NCBI GenBank assembly: GCA_902702965.1
Contig: CACRXP010000567.1
Coordinates: forward strand, 84,496 to 148,495
Reading direction: 5' to 3'
DNA length: 64,000 nucleotides
DNA from: Spirometra erinaceieuropaei
Lineage: Eukaryota > Platyhelminthes > Cestoda > Diphyllobothriidea > Diphyllobothriidae
Positions 22,311 through 34,159 of this stretch are shown in pieces (the first letter of the stretch is position 1; each line of letters starts with the position of its first letter). The position numbers and the translations under genes were made by a program. The notes beneath the pieces are model-generated. The model did no database searches. It saw only the letters and a program-made list of their open reading frames with translations, and had not been told where the DNA came from.

Positions 22311-23940
22311 GAAATTTCACCCTGTTGGTCGGCTCATTAAAAGAACTGCGTCCCAGATGGATGAAATTTGATTACCGGATGCATAATCAGCTGACCTGCG
22401 CAGGGAAGAAAACAACAAAATTTCGTGCAGATGTTTATATAGAAGAGTATGGTGTTTCAGTAGTTATCGATTTGGACTTGTCAGAGTTACTCAAAGGGTT
22501 CCACCTAGGCATAATTCAGGTCCCACATACTTTTTGTCAGAAACAGAGAAAGTAGCCAATCTTGCGTGAACGAATAAGCATACCTTTTCACGAATACCAT
22601 TGTCGACAAAAACAAGGGGAACTCGACATAAAGGAAGTTCAGTGCAAAATAATAGCACACCGAAAGCGTCCACAACGAGGACGTTAAACGTGTCGACGTC
22701 TAAGCAGGCATAAAGTGCATAATACAAATACGATTTCATAGATTTGTTGTCACCATAACCAAATGACTTTGATTTTGCTAGATAAGTTTGTAACCAACAG
22801 GCTCGGTAATTCTGAGGTCGGTTTTTCAGTGACAGACCTCTACAGAGGCGGGGTGGGGTTGGTACCGACAGGATATTTATTTAACTCAGTCTGATAATTG
22901 AAGCGCCTTATAAGTACATAGAAAAATTATGTTTACATTGGGGCAGGGCACAGAGCTGACAGTGGCAGTTGATCTCTCTTCCAAGTTAAGCCCGCCTTCA
23001 AGGGCCTCATTTTTGCCTGCACACACTGCTCTTAAATGTTATCTGAGATATTGACTACACTGATTGTAATTTGACGCCCATATAGTATGTTTAAATAAGT
23101 TGAGAAGTTAATATGCGGTGGAACTTATTATTAAAAGTTCTGATTGTCGATACCAGTCTGAGGGTTTTCCTAGCCCTAGTCATATATAGTAGATGATCTA
23201 ACTCATATAATGTGTGATCGATATTTGAGTGGTAAGTACCGCTGGGTAAATTTGCGACGCTGGTTCCCCAGGTGCTCGCCAGACTTGAGTAAATTCGCAC
23301 AAACAATTAACGTTTCAGACGTGCCGGAAAATCAATATTCGTATGATTATGTTTGAAATGTTTGCCAAAATATGCTAACTGAAAAAAAAAACAAATCGAT
23401 CTGGACGCTGACACTAACCAGGCCTTCTTGGATAGCACCTAGTCTCTGATGTTGGATTGAAATCCCCACATTGTAGTCCCAGACTCCAGCGAATCATCGT
23501 CAGAAGGCATTTCATCGGACGCCCGAATGGCCAACACCCTATTTGATTTAAAGTGATGACCAACCAGACGGTCCGTTTCTACCAATTCGGGGACATTGTC
23601 GTACTGTAGGGCACACTCACCGGTCTAATAGTTTGGGGGATCTGAATGAGATCACCGCGCGTTCGCCTGACATTTAAGGGAGACAAATGACATCCATTCA
23701 GTCTGGTCCCGTAGCCAGATAGCCAAGGTTCTTCACCATTTGCGTGGTCCTCGCTTACACTCGTTCCACTTGGTAAGCATTGTTGAACCACGGACGCCAG
23801 GCCTGTACGGCATAGTTCAAACGGAGCCGAACGAATGCCCCTTAGATTTTGCTGAACCGTTTCAAATTAATTTGCATAAGCACAGGTCCTGGAGCGAACA
23901 GAACCCGTGTCGTGCGTCTAGCTGCCTTTAAACTGTGTGA
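22311..23940. other. Upstream flank of the HDHD5 homolog
   Basis: Mostly AT-rich sequence holding no gene I can support. A stretch near 22,600 weakly resembles the SINE2 body. No clear TATA box or CpG-rich promoter was seen. Confidence 0.4.
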
Positions 23941-24007
23941 AGGTGCTCAGAATAAGAAGCTATCGCTGGAATAACGGCTTTATTCGCCTGACGTTTCGGA
24001 TTCTCAT

Positions 24008-25492
24008 TTGAAGCCTCACGAATCCTCATTTAACACAGCTGACGACAAACCTGTCAACATGATTGCAGCAGTGGAGTCAGTCATTAATCGGACGGAAGCG
24101 GCGGAGGAGACGAAGAACCTTCTCCGACACCAAGTGTCATCCCTCCTTATAAATCACAAGCCGCACGAAATACTCCCAAAGATCGAACGCGATGCGCTAA
24201 GCGAACTCAAGGCCGACAAGGACATCGTCATTGTGCCCACGGACAAGGGGCGTTCCACCGTCGTACTGGACAGAACAGACTACCTTCAGAAGGCCAAAAA
24301 CCTACTGGAGGATCGCCAGTTTTATGTCCCATGTGAAATCAACCCCGTAAAGACGCTGACACGCGAAATTAATGCAACACTGTTGGCACTGGAGAACTCG
24401 GGTGCAATAACAGCGACCGACCGACGCATGGCGAGAGCCCAAGAAACGGCCGTGGCCCGATTCTATGGTCTCCCCAAGGTGCACAAGGAGGGCGTTCCTC
24501 TCCGGTCCATTGTTTCTCGCAAGGGCACTCCAACGTACGGAATGGCAAAATGGCTGTTTCAGCGCCTCAAAGTTCTGACCGCTGATTCGGACATCACCGT
24601 CTGTTCGTCAACACAATTCCTGGAGAAGCTTAAAAAAATAAATCTCTTGTCAAATGAGGTCATGGTATCTTTTGATGTCACGTCCCTCTTTACTTCTATC
24701 CCCCAGGATCTGGTAATCGAGACCGTCCAGCTACTCCTACGAAACAAATACGATGAAACGGAGAATCGTCTCGGACATGCCCAAGTCCTTCAGCTCCTAA
24801 AGTTCTGTCTCAGGACGTACTTCACGTTTGACGGAACAATCTACGAGCAAGTGAAGGGAACACCAATGGGCTCGCCGATTTCGGGATTCATCGCCGAGGC
24901 GGTGCTACAGCGGTTGGAGTCGCTGGTCTTCCAACACCACAGACCGAAATTCTGGGCTCGGTATGTGGACGATACCTTCGTCGTCATCGAACGGGATCAG
25001 GTGCTAACGTTCAAAGAACGTCTCAACAGCGTCTTCCCGGACATACAATTCACGATGGAGGAGGAAGAGAATAACCAGCTGGCATTCCTTGATGTCCTCG
25101 TCTGTCGCAAAAATTGTGGTGGCCTAAAGACCAAAGTGTTCAGAAAAGCAACGAACACGACGCAAATTCTGAACTTCAACAGTAACCACCCAATCTGCCA
25201 CAAACGCAGTTGCGTAAGAACGCTATTTCGGCGTGTTGAGACGCACTGCAGTGAACCGGAGGACAAGGTTGCTGAATCCCAATATCTTCGACGGGTTTTT
25301 AGAGAAAATGGTTACCCGCGTAAATTCGTCAACCGGTGTATGCGCAAACGAGACGAGCGACAAAACCGTGCCGACCCCAAATTCTGGCGAGCGATCGCGT
25401 ACATCAAGAACGTCTCCGAGGCCGTTAGCCGCCTTCTTACACCTCATAGGGTTGGAGTTGCACACAGAACGGAGGCCAACACGAGACGTTAG
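24008..25492 (+). CDS. Penelope-like reverse transcriptase (RT part)
   Basis: An open frame of 494 codons has the RT signature of Penelope-like elements. In order it shows VPTDKGRSTVVL (about 75-87), YGLPKVHKEG with SIVS (about 155-170), FDVTSLFTSIP (motif A, about 222), GTPMGSPISG (motif B, about 283), YVDDTFVV (motif C, about 320) and LAFLDVLV (about 358). All catalytic aspartates are present. The frame lacks a clear N-terminus: it opens with TTG next to the terminal repeat, and the first ATG is at 24,059. It stops at TAG (25,490-25,492), but the same frame resumes family-like sequence just beyond (RPKDPLPRQETSGFVYRIWC). I read the stop as a point mutation rather than the true end. Full elements of this type add a GIY-YIG endonuclease. 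Confidence 0.88.
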   Translation: MKPHESSFNTADDKPVNMIAAVESVINRTEAAEETKNLLRHQVSSLLINHKPHEILPKIERDALSELKADKDIVIVPTDKGRSTVVLDRTDYLQKAKNLLEDRQFYVPCEINPVKTLTREINATLLALENSGAITATDRRMARAQETAVARFYGLPKVHKEGVPLRSIVSRKGTPTYGMAKWLFQRLKVLTADSDITVCSSTQFLEKLKKINLLSNEVMVSFDVTSLFTSIPQDLVIETVQLLLRNKYDETENRLGHAQVLQLLKFCLRTYFTFDGTIYEQVKGTPMGSPISGFIAEAVLQRLESLVFQHHRPKFWARYVDDTFVVIERDQVLTFKERLNSVFPDIQFTMEEEENNQLAFLDVLVCRKNCGGLKTKVFRKATNTTQILNFNSNHPICHKRSCVRTLFRRVETHCSEPEDKVAESQYLRRVFRENGYPRKFVNRCMRKRDERQNRADPKFWRAIAYIKNVSEAVSRLLTPHRVGVAHRTEANTRR

Positions 25493-26030
25493 GTGATGAG
25501 ACCAAAAGACCCACTGCCACGGCAAGAAACATCTGGATTCGTTTACCGGATCTGGTGCAGCTTTGATGGGACCCCGACGGGTCTTTAATAAAAATAATTG
25601 AATTGAATTGAATTAGAGAAACTGGACGACTGCTCCGAACGGGAATTACCGAACGCGCGGCAGCGGTACGGAGAAATGGCGCCAACTCTCAGGTCACGGC
25701 CTATTCGACGAGACCCGGCCACACATTCAAGGTCCATGAGGCCTAAATTCTCGCGAGAGAGGATAATCACATGAGCCGCGAAGTGCTTGAGTCATGGTTC
25801 ACGGGACCTCAGTCTATCAACAAGTGTAACGACATCCCCACTCCATATTCAGTGCTGAGGCATAGGCTGGCCAAGGTAATTGACCACTCGAGGAGCGCGC
25901 AAGCCGGTGAGCCAGATGGTCGAGCAGTCATCACGCCAGCATCCAACACGAGTGATGACATTTTGGCAATTAACAACTCGCATGCCAACCATCAAGCAAT
26001 TAGCGCACCAGCGGGCAGCAATCCTTGATA
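25493..26030 (+). pseudogene. Penelope-like GIY-YIG endonuclease region, broken
   Basis: After the nonsense codon the frame reads VMRPKDPLPRQETSGFVYRI and is cut by a short insertion. This insertion ends in TAATAAAAATAATTGAATTG, like the 3' tail of a non-LTR element. The endonuclease resumes at about 25,613 with TGRLLRTGITERAAAVRRNG, then SWFTGPQSINKCND and VLRHRLAKVI, interrupted by a TAA near 25,745. The glycine-tyrosine part of the motif is lost at the insertion. Confidence 0.75.
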
Positions 26031-26091
26031 AAGGGGAGCGCGGTTAATTGCTATAGGTATGCGGTATCATAGCGAATGCATCCTATAAATA

Positions 26092-26540
26092 AATAATTTT
26101 TTTTATTTAATGCCAGTTTACAGGCATTGTCAAGGGAAGCGATTAAACACAAATCCGACCAGCAGTTAAAAAAAGTCCTGAGCTTAAGGGATAAAAATAT
26201 AGTTGATGGTGGTTTTTGTGGTTTGGAGGGCTCAGGAGAAAAAACTGCCGGCGGTGGTAGAATATCGACCGTCAAGAAGGGGGGAGGTTGCACGGTATCG
26301 GAGATTTTCGGACGTCAAATTCCTTTCATGAAGTTGGGGATAGTCAAAGTAGAGGCGTTGAGGAACAGCTGGTGAGACCGGCCATAGTGTTCAGAGACCA
26401 CAAACGCCATCGCTACGGTACAGTCGATCAGAGTTTTCAGCACCCAAAATTAGTGGGAGCTTTTCTGAATGCAAAAATCGAGTAATAGTTCTCTTAAATA
26501 AAGGAAAATTTTGCAGAGTTTTCACACTCATGGGTAGTTT
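26092..26540 (-). mobile_element. 5'-truncated LINE 3' end inserted in the Penelope terminal repeat
   Basis: The minus-strand end ASLDNACKLALNKK plus tail matches the 3' end of the LINE at 27,243. Plus-strand landmarks TTTAATGCCAGTTTACAGGC and GTCAAGGGAAGCGATTAAAC occur in both. The terminal repeat is split: its CATCCTATAAATA part lies to the left and its CTGCAACTAC and hammerhead part to the right. Confidence 0.7.
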
Positions 26541-26586
26541 ATTCCAACTGCAACTACTTGCGCACGAGTCACCCTTTTCTGCCATT

Positions 26587-26638
26587 GCCTCTGATGATGG
26601 ATTAAAGTTAGAATCCGAACCGTCAGGCGAATAAAGCC
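26587..26638 (+). ncRNA. Degenerate hammerhead ribozyme in Penelope terminal repeat
   Basis: CTGATGA (26,591-26,597), a stem II with five pairs (GGATT/AATCC) and a 4-bp stem I (GCCT/AGGC) are present. The catalytic GAAA is GAAC (26,617-26,620), so cleavage is probably abolished. It is the counterpart of the intact motif at 14,499. Confidence 0.65.
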
Positions 26639-26689
26639 ATTGTTCCAGCGATCGCTTCTTCTTCTTCTGATCAACTAGTTCCTGGAACT

Positions 26690-27235
26690 CGTATCTTCGC
26701 TTGTATCGGCAATGTGAAGATGGTTAAAGTGAGGCCATTAGAACACCGAGATCCCTCTGTTCCTCAGTATTTGCAGGGGTGCGTCCGCCAAAAAGGCTTC
26801 GGAACTAATCATCTTCCTTTTTGGTCCTTCTGGAAGTCTCTTAGAACAAACACTCAAACGTCAAAAATTAGGGGCCGCCAAGTAGACTAGCTGTTAAGTT
26901 AGTCGAGACTCAGCTGATATGGTTATATGCGTCGGGTGTGATGGCTTTCCAGAGCTTTCAATCGTCAACAAACATGGTGATGCTGCAGCCCAGGTTCTAG
27001 ACACAGTCGATAATTTGGACTAGGATGAGTAAAGGTTCAAGGACCGGGCCCTGGGGACACCAATTTAAACGGAGGTAGGGGTGAGTTCGAGGCACCATAC
27101 GGTTTGCAGCCAGTTTGTGGGCAACTCTTCTATCCATGTCGGAGGCTTCCCACTTATTTAATGAATAATTTTGTTTTAAGCCTAAAAGGCACTGTCGTGG
27201 CAATTTGAAAAACATTTTATAAAGAATTTTGGAAC
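26690..27235 (-). pseudogene. LINE reverse transcriptase relic (family B)
   Basis: The minus strand reads CPQGPVLEPLLILVQIIDCV, a worn form of the GVPQGSVLGPLLFL motif, and then TMFVDD near 26,970 followed by KLWKAI. The frame is broken around both. It lies between the Penelope element and the next LINE's 3' end. Confidence 0.7.
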
Positions 27236-27242
27236 GATTATA

Positions 27243-30200
27243 ATAATAATTTATTTAATGCCAGTTTACAGGCATTGTCAAGGGAAGCGATTAAACACAA
27301 ACCAGTCACTGTGCAGTGTTCGATTCGGGCTTGTAAAATAAGCTGTCCGATATGAAAAACGGTTAGCCAACAGCGAAAAAACCGATTCGTTTTTTGAAAA
27401 AGGACAAATGAGTGCCTTTTGATCAGTTTTACAGCAGAAAAAATTCGTCGCCCATGGAAAACTAAATATACAGTTCGGAGAGGACCGTCCTGTACACAGG
27501 TATATGTAACGGTTTGAAACGATCATATTCAAAGTAGAATTCGCAAACTTGATGAGGCTATTCGCTGCAGATGCAGTCTTAATACTCTGTGTTGACAACG
27601 GAAACAACCATCAAAATGGCGAGCCAAGAGGAATTCAATGTGACCGGTCACGGTCAGTAGAGCCCAGCCGAGGAGGGGACATTAAAGTATGTGGCGGTTA
27701 TTAAATCGCGAGGAGATGCGACCATGATACTTCTCTCCTGGCCGGACAAATCACCAGCAGCCGGCGAAAACGGATGTGTCCACCGTGATCGTCAAAAGAT
27801 TGCTTGGGGTCGGAAAGTTCAAAATAACATTAAAAATCCGCGAAAATAATCGCTGCAGAGGGTGGGGCAAAAATAGTGAGTTCAGTAGCAAATAAAGAAC
27901 AGGGATTGTAAGAATCAAAGTGGTAACTTTCATTTGAACAAGTAAAGCATGTATTATCCATCATTTAATCCCAGAAGAAACGTCTTAAAAGTGCAGAGTT
28001 TGAGTGTTCTGGTATGAAAAGGTCAATAAAAACTTTGTGCTTTCCGATTTAAGCTGCTGGCGCAATGTCGATTTCAAAACCGATTAATTAGGCAATGAGC
28101 AAAATTCTGGTGAAAGATTATTCCGAAGTAATGCATATTTGGAAACAAAAATTGACAGAGTATTTAGATATGGGGCAAAAAGGCGGCGGAATAGCCATGG
28201 AGGAATTACGCGTGGCTTAAGACCGACTCCCCGGAATGAGGAGGTCAGTGCGTGAAAGACTGGACTGTTGATGCGAAACTGGAAGCACCCATAAAAAATT
28301 AATATTCTCAATCGGCATCGCCCAGTATTAGACGCATCGAATCCAGCTTAAAAGATGAGTTTTTGAGTAAAAACTCTGAACATTTTCGATTTTATAACGG
28401 TCACAGGCGTTCGTCAAGACAAAAAGGGACAAAAATATTCGAGGGCGGGAAAAAATTTACAAGGTCTTCGCTCTTTTTCCGGAAGGAAAAAAGTATGTGA
28501 TATGGATCTACATATTTACCCAGATTTTGTAGAGATTACATCTGCATGAGATGATAAAGTAAGCTTATTTGCATAACTTAAACCTAGGTTCTTAGTGCTG
28601 AAGCATTCCGAGACCAGAAAGCTTGGCAGGACGAAATGACATGAAACTACACTTGGAGGATGAAAACCCCGCCTGCCTTGTTGAACTCCATCTGCTTGAG
28701 CGTAATAGAGTGGCGTTAATTTTTTCAACTCAAATATTTGCTGTGTCCTTAGAATATGAGCAAACACTCTTAAGATCGTTGGCATAAATAAACGTTTTTG
28801 GTATTCTGATTTCTGTCAACATATCATTGACGTAAAGAAGGAAGGTTAACGGACGCATAACCATGTCTTGATGTACGCCATTTGCGATCGATCGAGTGAG
28901 GTGCCGAGTAGCTATTATCAACCATGACTGTCTGAGAACGGTTAGATAGGTAGGACCCGATGAAGTCAAATAGAGGGGACCGGATGCCGAGAACTTCCAA
29001 TTTTGCCAAAAGACGTCTACTTGGCACCTTGTCGACGGCTTTGCTAAGATCGAAGTAGATAACTACCACTGACTGCGGCTCATTACGAAGAGAAATGATC
29101 CGATTTAGAAAGGCTTCATAACAAGTCTCACAGGACCTTTCAACTAAAATCCGTACTGACTAGAGCGCACAAACTGGTTAGCTAGAAAGAGATCAAGAAG
29201 TTTTGCTAGAGACGGTATTTTGTGCACGCTCTGATAATTATTAACATCGCACAAAGTATAGGCCTAGGATAAATGGCTAAGCAACACGGGAAGATCGGAT
29301 GCCTATGCGATAACTGAATTTGGGGTATCGTCCGTTCCCCAGCAGTGAGTTTTTCAAACGACTTATGTGTTTTTTATTAGGTCTGGAGAGACACCGAGTT
29401 TGCTGTGTGTCCTATCTGAAGGTGAACAAAAGAAAAGGATTGGTTCGGGTTCGGTAGTAATGTGTTTCGCAAAGAGTGCACTAAATGATTCTACCCTGCC
29501 AGTGTCGTCGATAAGGAAGATTTTGTTATCGGTTAACAAGGACGATAGTTCGTGACCACACTAAGAGAAAAACGAATGACGGAAGATTTTATCGCCGGGT
29601 TTGGCAGAGTTCGGATCAGTGAGGGCAAGTGGTCCTCTCTGTCTATCGCACACTTGTCACATATTTGAGGCAACTTGGAAAATTTATGTGATGCCTAGAT
29701 GAACGGATAGAGAACTAATGGAAGAGTTACGTAGCTACCTCCTTAAATTTTTAGTCTGTTACAAACGAGGGGGGAATAAGGGAGTCCGAAGGATTACACT
29801 TGACACCTCTACCAGGCACCAATTCTAAGATATCTTTGGAAACTTCCAGCGTGACGCACAAAGAAATTTTGCATCATTGCAGGGGAGAAAGTTACGCAAT
29901 TCCAATGATCCGATATTGTTATTTATTAAGTCGTTGTCCACGCAATCTTAATTTAGGTAGGTCCAAACTATCCTGGCCTTCTTTGAAGAAGCAAACGGTC
30001 CGCAATAATGGATTAATACGCGGTTACTATCGAAAAGGTCCTTTTTGAAAGCAACGAAAATTAGAGCAATGTCATTGGTAAGGGTTAGATGCAAAACTTG
30101 ATTATTTCTGGTTGGAGAGTGCAAAAGCTGCGACCAGTTAGAAAAAATTGACAATATCTTGGAAAGCTTGGGGGATTGTAGATACGCCAAAAATAGCTCT

Positions 30201-31111
30201 TGATTGTAGCAGGTGGATGACAGATGAAAAGCAGAAGTTTCCCGAGATTCAGGAGGCATTCAGGTCACAGGGGGGTGCTTTTGGAGAGATCAAAGATAAA
30301 GAAGGCAACCGTCCCCATGTCCACGTATGTGGACTTGACGGTAGAAATCGATGTCATTAATAAAAAGAGACAAGTCAAAAATTAGATAATGGGTCCAGAA
30401 TTCTGTTATGCGTATAACATTGGGTGTCATTACGGGACCAGTGGCTCTGATTTGGGCGATATTGCTTATAGAAGAACGGACATTTAATAATATAATATTC
30501 AATGCGTTTCGATCAGCATGGTGGGGATAGGTAAACTGTAAATTGTTGTTATTTGGGTAGTAAGCACCAACGAGTCTACAACTAGCGATATATGGTGAGT
30601 CAGCAAGAAAAAGCTGAGCGGGAGACCTAAAAGATGTATGGATATAGTTTTCAGTCACTGGACTGATAAGTAAATTAGATCAAGGATAGGCTTTCTGGTC
30701 GTATACTTGAGGAGGAGGAGGAGGAGGAGGAGGAGGAGGAGGAGGAGGAAGGTTAAAAAGAGATAGGCTAGGGGAGGAAGGCAGGCCGATATAAGAATTG
30801 AATGGTGGGCAACAAGATCTATGTTGGAAGTTAGAGGAATTAGGCTGATATACGTGAAAACTATTGACCTTAAGTGTTGGGATGCCTGAACTAGTTTGGG
30901 GAGAAAATGACTTAGGGCGATTTTCGCAAGGATTATTGACAGGAAAGATAGTAGGACGTCGGTTAGTAGCCGGTATGCGAAACAAAGAATTAACTGGAGG
31001 TATAAGTGGATGTACAAGGCTTATAGGCGAGCTCGGTTGTATAGGTTTAGCGAATCTTATTCGATCCGTCCTGAAGGCTCTTAGGACGGCGACTTCCTCG
31101 TCCCACTTCAA
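27243..31111 (-). pseudogene. CR1-like LINE (family A), inactive
   Basis: Reading leftwards from 31,111: an ORF1-like tail with a polyproline run encoded by (CCT)n (30,709-30,749), then an endonuclease start (NIILLNVRSSISNIAQIRA, about 30,500), broken endonuclease sequence (29,948-30,259), and RT motifs near 29,060-28,740. These are YFDLSKAVDKVPSRRLL, GVHQDMVMRPLTFLLYVND and FIYANDLK. The expected GVPQGSVLGPL and YADD are mutated, so it is dead. The 3' end at 27,243 has an (ATT)-type tail and matches the fragment at 26,092. Confidence 0.75.
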
Positions 31112-32335
31112 GAAGAATCTGAGATACTGCTAAAATATTTCCACATCATGGTGTATTCTGTTCTTTTGGGTTTTGGAGGTAGACTCAAATATGTCCTTTC
31201 TTAAATAGGCATTTACTGCGATCAACTTCAAGCCCCTGTAATCTACTTCTCTATGCAGAGACCGCGTTAAGGCTACTCCGGTTGTCGTCGTCTTCGAAAT
31301 TATGGAGGTTTTGAGGCACATTTAGCGCATGGTTCTGCACCTAGCGTGGATTCTTAACCACTTGCGACCTTCGGCAGCGCGGTTTTTGTTTGCAGTGTGT
31401 TTGGACTCCGTTCCCTAATACTAACACTCTGGCTTATTTTATCTTACCAAGATGCCCTGGGTAGTTTCCTTGTTCTCTGTGATCCCTTTTGATCGTCCTT
31501 TTCCCTAAAAGAGACTGGTTTTCGGTCGCACTGAACTCTATAGGGGTGCTCTTTTTCTTCTCGGCAGTTGATGTGGCTAAGAAAAACGTGTCTGCGAACG
31601 TGCTTTCTTTTTCCAAATTCTTGGTCTCGCTGATTTCTCCTCCTTGGATAAAGAGTTTTCCCATCTTCCATACGCACCTTTTAGACCCTCTATCACGTAC
31701 TCCATCTCCACCATACTTATTAAACTACTTGCCCGTATGGCGAGACGCAAATTTATAGCAGGATATTCACAAGTACAGTCATTTTACCACGAATACTAAT
31801 TGTTCCATCATTTATTTCAGCCCACCTGCGCGTGTCCATTATGTAGTGGCAATGCTGCTGATCGGGCCACAGATGCCGAGATCCAAATACGACTCGCGGC
31901 GGGCATTTTGCGCAATGCCCTAGGAACACATTTTTAGTCTCGTCATTAACCTCAAAGTTCGAAACGTTTTCAAAGGTACCAGACGATGATTGTAACCAGA
32001 TTAAATGTATAAAATAAATATCAGAACGACTCAGCCGTTCGTAGATTGGAGAATCTGTACAATTGTTGACACAGAAGTGGTCAGAATTGTGTATATGCTA
32101 TTTTTTTATCCCTGCTGAAATCCCGCTATCAATTTGTGGGGATGAAGATAATGCTGATTCGAATTCAAATCTTAATAATGACAGTCTGCAAGAGCGTTCA
32201 GTGCACAAAATTCGGAGAAGGCAAATTCCCTGGAGATCGAAAACTCGACACCAAATTCGAAACCTGCTGACAATGTACGATTATAGCATTTTTGGAAAGT
32301 CTTATGTGTACCTACTTCGTCATAACATAATATTA
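31112..32335. other. Unassigned sequence
   Basis: Overlapping minus-strand frames at 31,130-31,321 and 31,434-31,677 are lysine/arginine-rich and could be LINE ORF1 remains. They show no motif I recognise. 31,760-32,335 shows nothing. Confidence 0.35.
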
Positions 32336-32339
32336 ATTA

Positions 32340-32505
32340 TGACCCAACTGTGAAAAACTCGGAGACCTCGGCGGAACATAAACCCAAGACAGCAAGCGGG
32401 AGGCTTGAATACAGCCAAGGATCTAGTGAACGGAGCCGCGAGACGCCATCGGAAACCGCGAGTTTAGTCCCATCCGGGTCAGTTTATCCGCCCAGCCTAC
32501 TTCAA
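32340..32505 (-). repeat. SINE1 (tRNA-derived), worn copy
   Basis: The plus-strand text ACCCAACTGTGAAAAACTCG, then the worn tRNA-like region, then GCGAGTTTAGTCCCATCCGGG matches the reverse complement of SINE1 at 34,160. It abuts a plus-strand copy, forming a head-to-head pair. Confidence 0.6.
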
Positions 32506-32514
32506 CTTTCGGTT

Positions 32515-32675
32515 TTCACCATCTCGGTGGGGCGTCTTAGCTCGAGGGCTACAGCCTTGGCTACACTCAGGCCATGTCCTTCTGTCGTGGGTTCGAACTC
32601 CGCCAAGGTCGTCGAGTTTTCACAGCTGGATCAAAATAAATTATTCGAAATCTGCCAAAACACCTATTGGTAACA
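32515..32675 (+). repeat. SINE1 (tRNA-derived), worn copy
   Basis: A box-like CTTAGCTCGAGGG, B box-like GGGTTCGAACTCC, and the tail CGAGTTTTCACAGCTGGATC match SINE1. Confidence 0.65.
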
Positions 32676-32989
32676 TAACATATAACTAAATTATGTGGAT
32701 AAAATTATGGTAACTTACCATGATTTCGTTCATAAATGTTCGTAACATTATGGTTATATTGCTATTGTAAGGGAAACTAATTTGACTGCCATTCACACTT
32801 GCTTGGACACTTTTCTACCACTTTTTATGTACATGACAAATCCAGCAGATACGGCGTAGCATTCGCGCTACCTCAGACAGCAAACAAAGCGCCTGCGATA
32901 GGATGGCATATTTCCCTCTAAGCCGCCAATATAAAGCTAAAAAGCCCAATTATCGGCATAAATGCACCTCCTGTCTGCGCCCCACACTC

Positions 32990-34150
32990 AATCTATATGA
33001 AGAGGAAAATGACTAATTCTATGACAGTCACCATGAGGTCCGGAATGTTTTATTTCGCAAACAACAAAATAACGACGGGGGACTGCAGCAAGCGCATTGA
33101 CAGAACGAACCCAGTGCCCGTCGCTTCTTCCTAATTTCGACATCAGCAAACAGTGGCAGTGACGACGACAATACGATGATTGTGGCTGGCAACGGGTTCC
33201 AGCGCCTGAGGAGACACTCGATAATCTGGTATTCAAGTGACTGAAAAACAACCGTACAGACTGAATAAATTTTAGTGAGTTATTATGGCTCTTGACTAAC
33301 ACTCGCTGGGTGGATCCGAGACAATATGCGTCTGTGATCACGTGCTCGGAAAGTTTGCTGCTGCCAATCCTCAACGCGATGAAACAGTCAACCGCGTTTT
33401 AGGATAAATCAGTAACCAACTCATCTTAGTGGGAAGTTTTGACGCCTCGAAACTTCAAAGAGATGAGAAATGGGTCCTATTTAGGTACCTCTGCTCTGAA
33501 GTCTGACCTACTCAAATAGGCAACAAGAGAAATAATCTCGAAGATTAATTGCTTAAATACATTTAATCGGGGGATCGTATGTGCCCCACATTAATAGCCA
33601 ACGACTAAAGAAGCAGAAATTTGCGTCGGTAGATGGGTCCTGACAGAAAATGAAGTCGACATTGGAACGAGTTTAGTGTCTTTTCAATACACTAAAATCC
33701 TGCCATCTTATTTGGTTTTCGTTGAGAACCATTTAGCCAGCGTGTCGAATCATGAACGAAAAATACGTCCTCCTTATCAAGCCACTGTTAAGGCGATAGC
33801 TGCGGACACAACAACGTTTTACTTATTTGCTCAATTTAATATCTCAAGATGAGCCAACAATGACTTGTACAGCATCCGCTTCAATAATCCCTCTAGTACT
33901 GCGGATGTGGACCGTCATCTGCTGAAATCCGTGGACTAATCCAGCATTTCAAAGCGACAAGACTGTGGATGAGAAGAAACTGTCAGCCAAAGAATATAGG
34001 ACCTGCTCCAGGGTTATGGTTAAAAGGTTTGACCGCAAAAGAAGTATAAGGTACGAATAATATATGGAACCGCAGAAAAGTCAACATTATTTATCGGCTA
34101 CGTCAACAACAAACTAGAAAATAAAGAGACGGCCACGATGCCGAGAGTGA
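32990..34150. other. Unassigned sequence
   Basis: I see no gene, RNA or repeat shared with other parts of the window. The minus-strand frame at 32,988-33,374 has no recognisable motif. Confidence 0.35.
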
Positions 34151-34159
34151 GATATTAAT

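Larger units (their letters stand above)
23940..26690 (+). mobile_element. Penelope-like retroelement, nearly complete but inactive
   Basis: A terminal repeat in inverted orientation (23,960-24,005) is followed by a plus-strand RT frame, a GIY-YIG endonuclease region, and a plus-oriented terminal repeat ending near 26,690. The shared terminal motif is the CGTCAGGC-AATAAAGC block followed by CCAGCGAT and a run of TTC triplets. The element is broken by a nonsense codon at 25,490, a short foreign tail at about 25,570-25,612 and a LINE fragment at about 26,092-26,540. Confidence 0.85.

Noticed and set aside
22491..22739. Minus-strand frame resembling a HAD start (VDAFGVLLF...PLVFVDN)
   Set aside because: The resemblance is slight, the real HDHD5 motif I exon is at 21,939-22,247, and part of this stretch looks like SINE2 body.
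30680..31111. Proline-rich protein gene on the minus strand
   Set aside because: The proline run is a (GAG)n microsatellite read on the other strand, and the frame sits at the 5' part of a decayed LINE.
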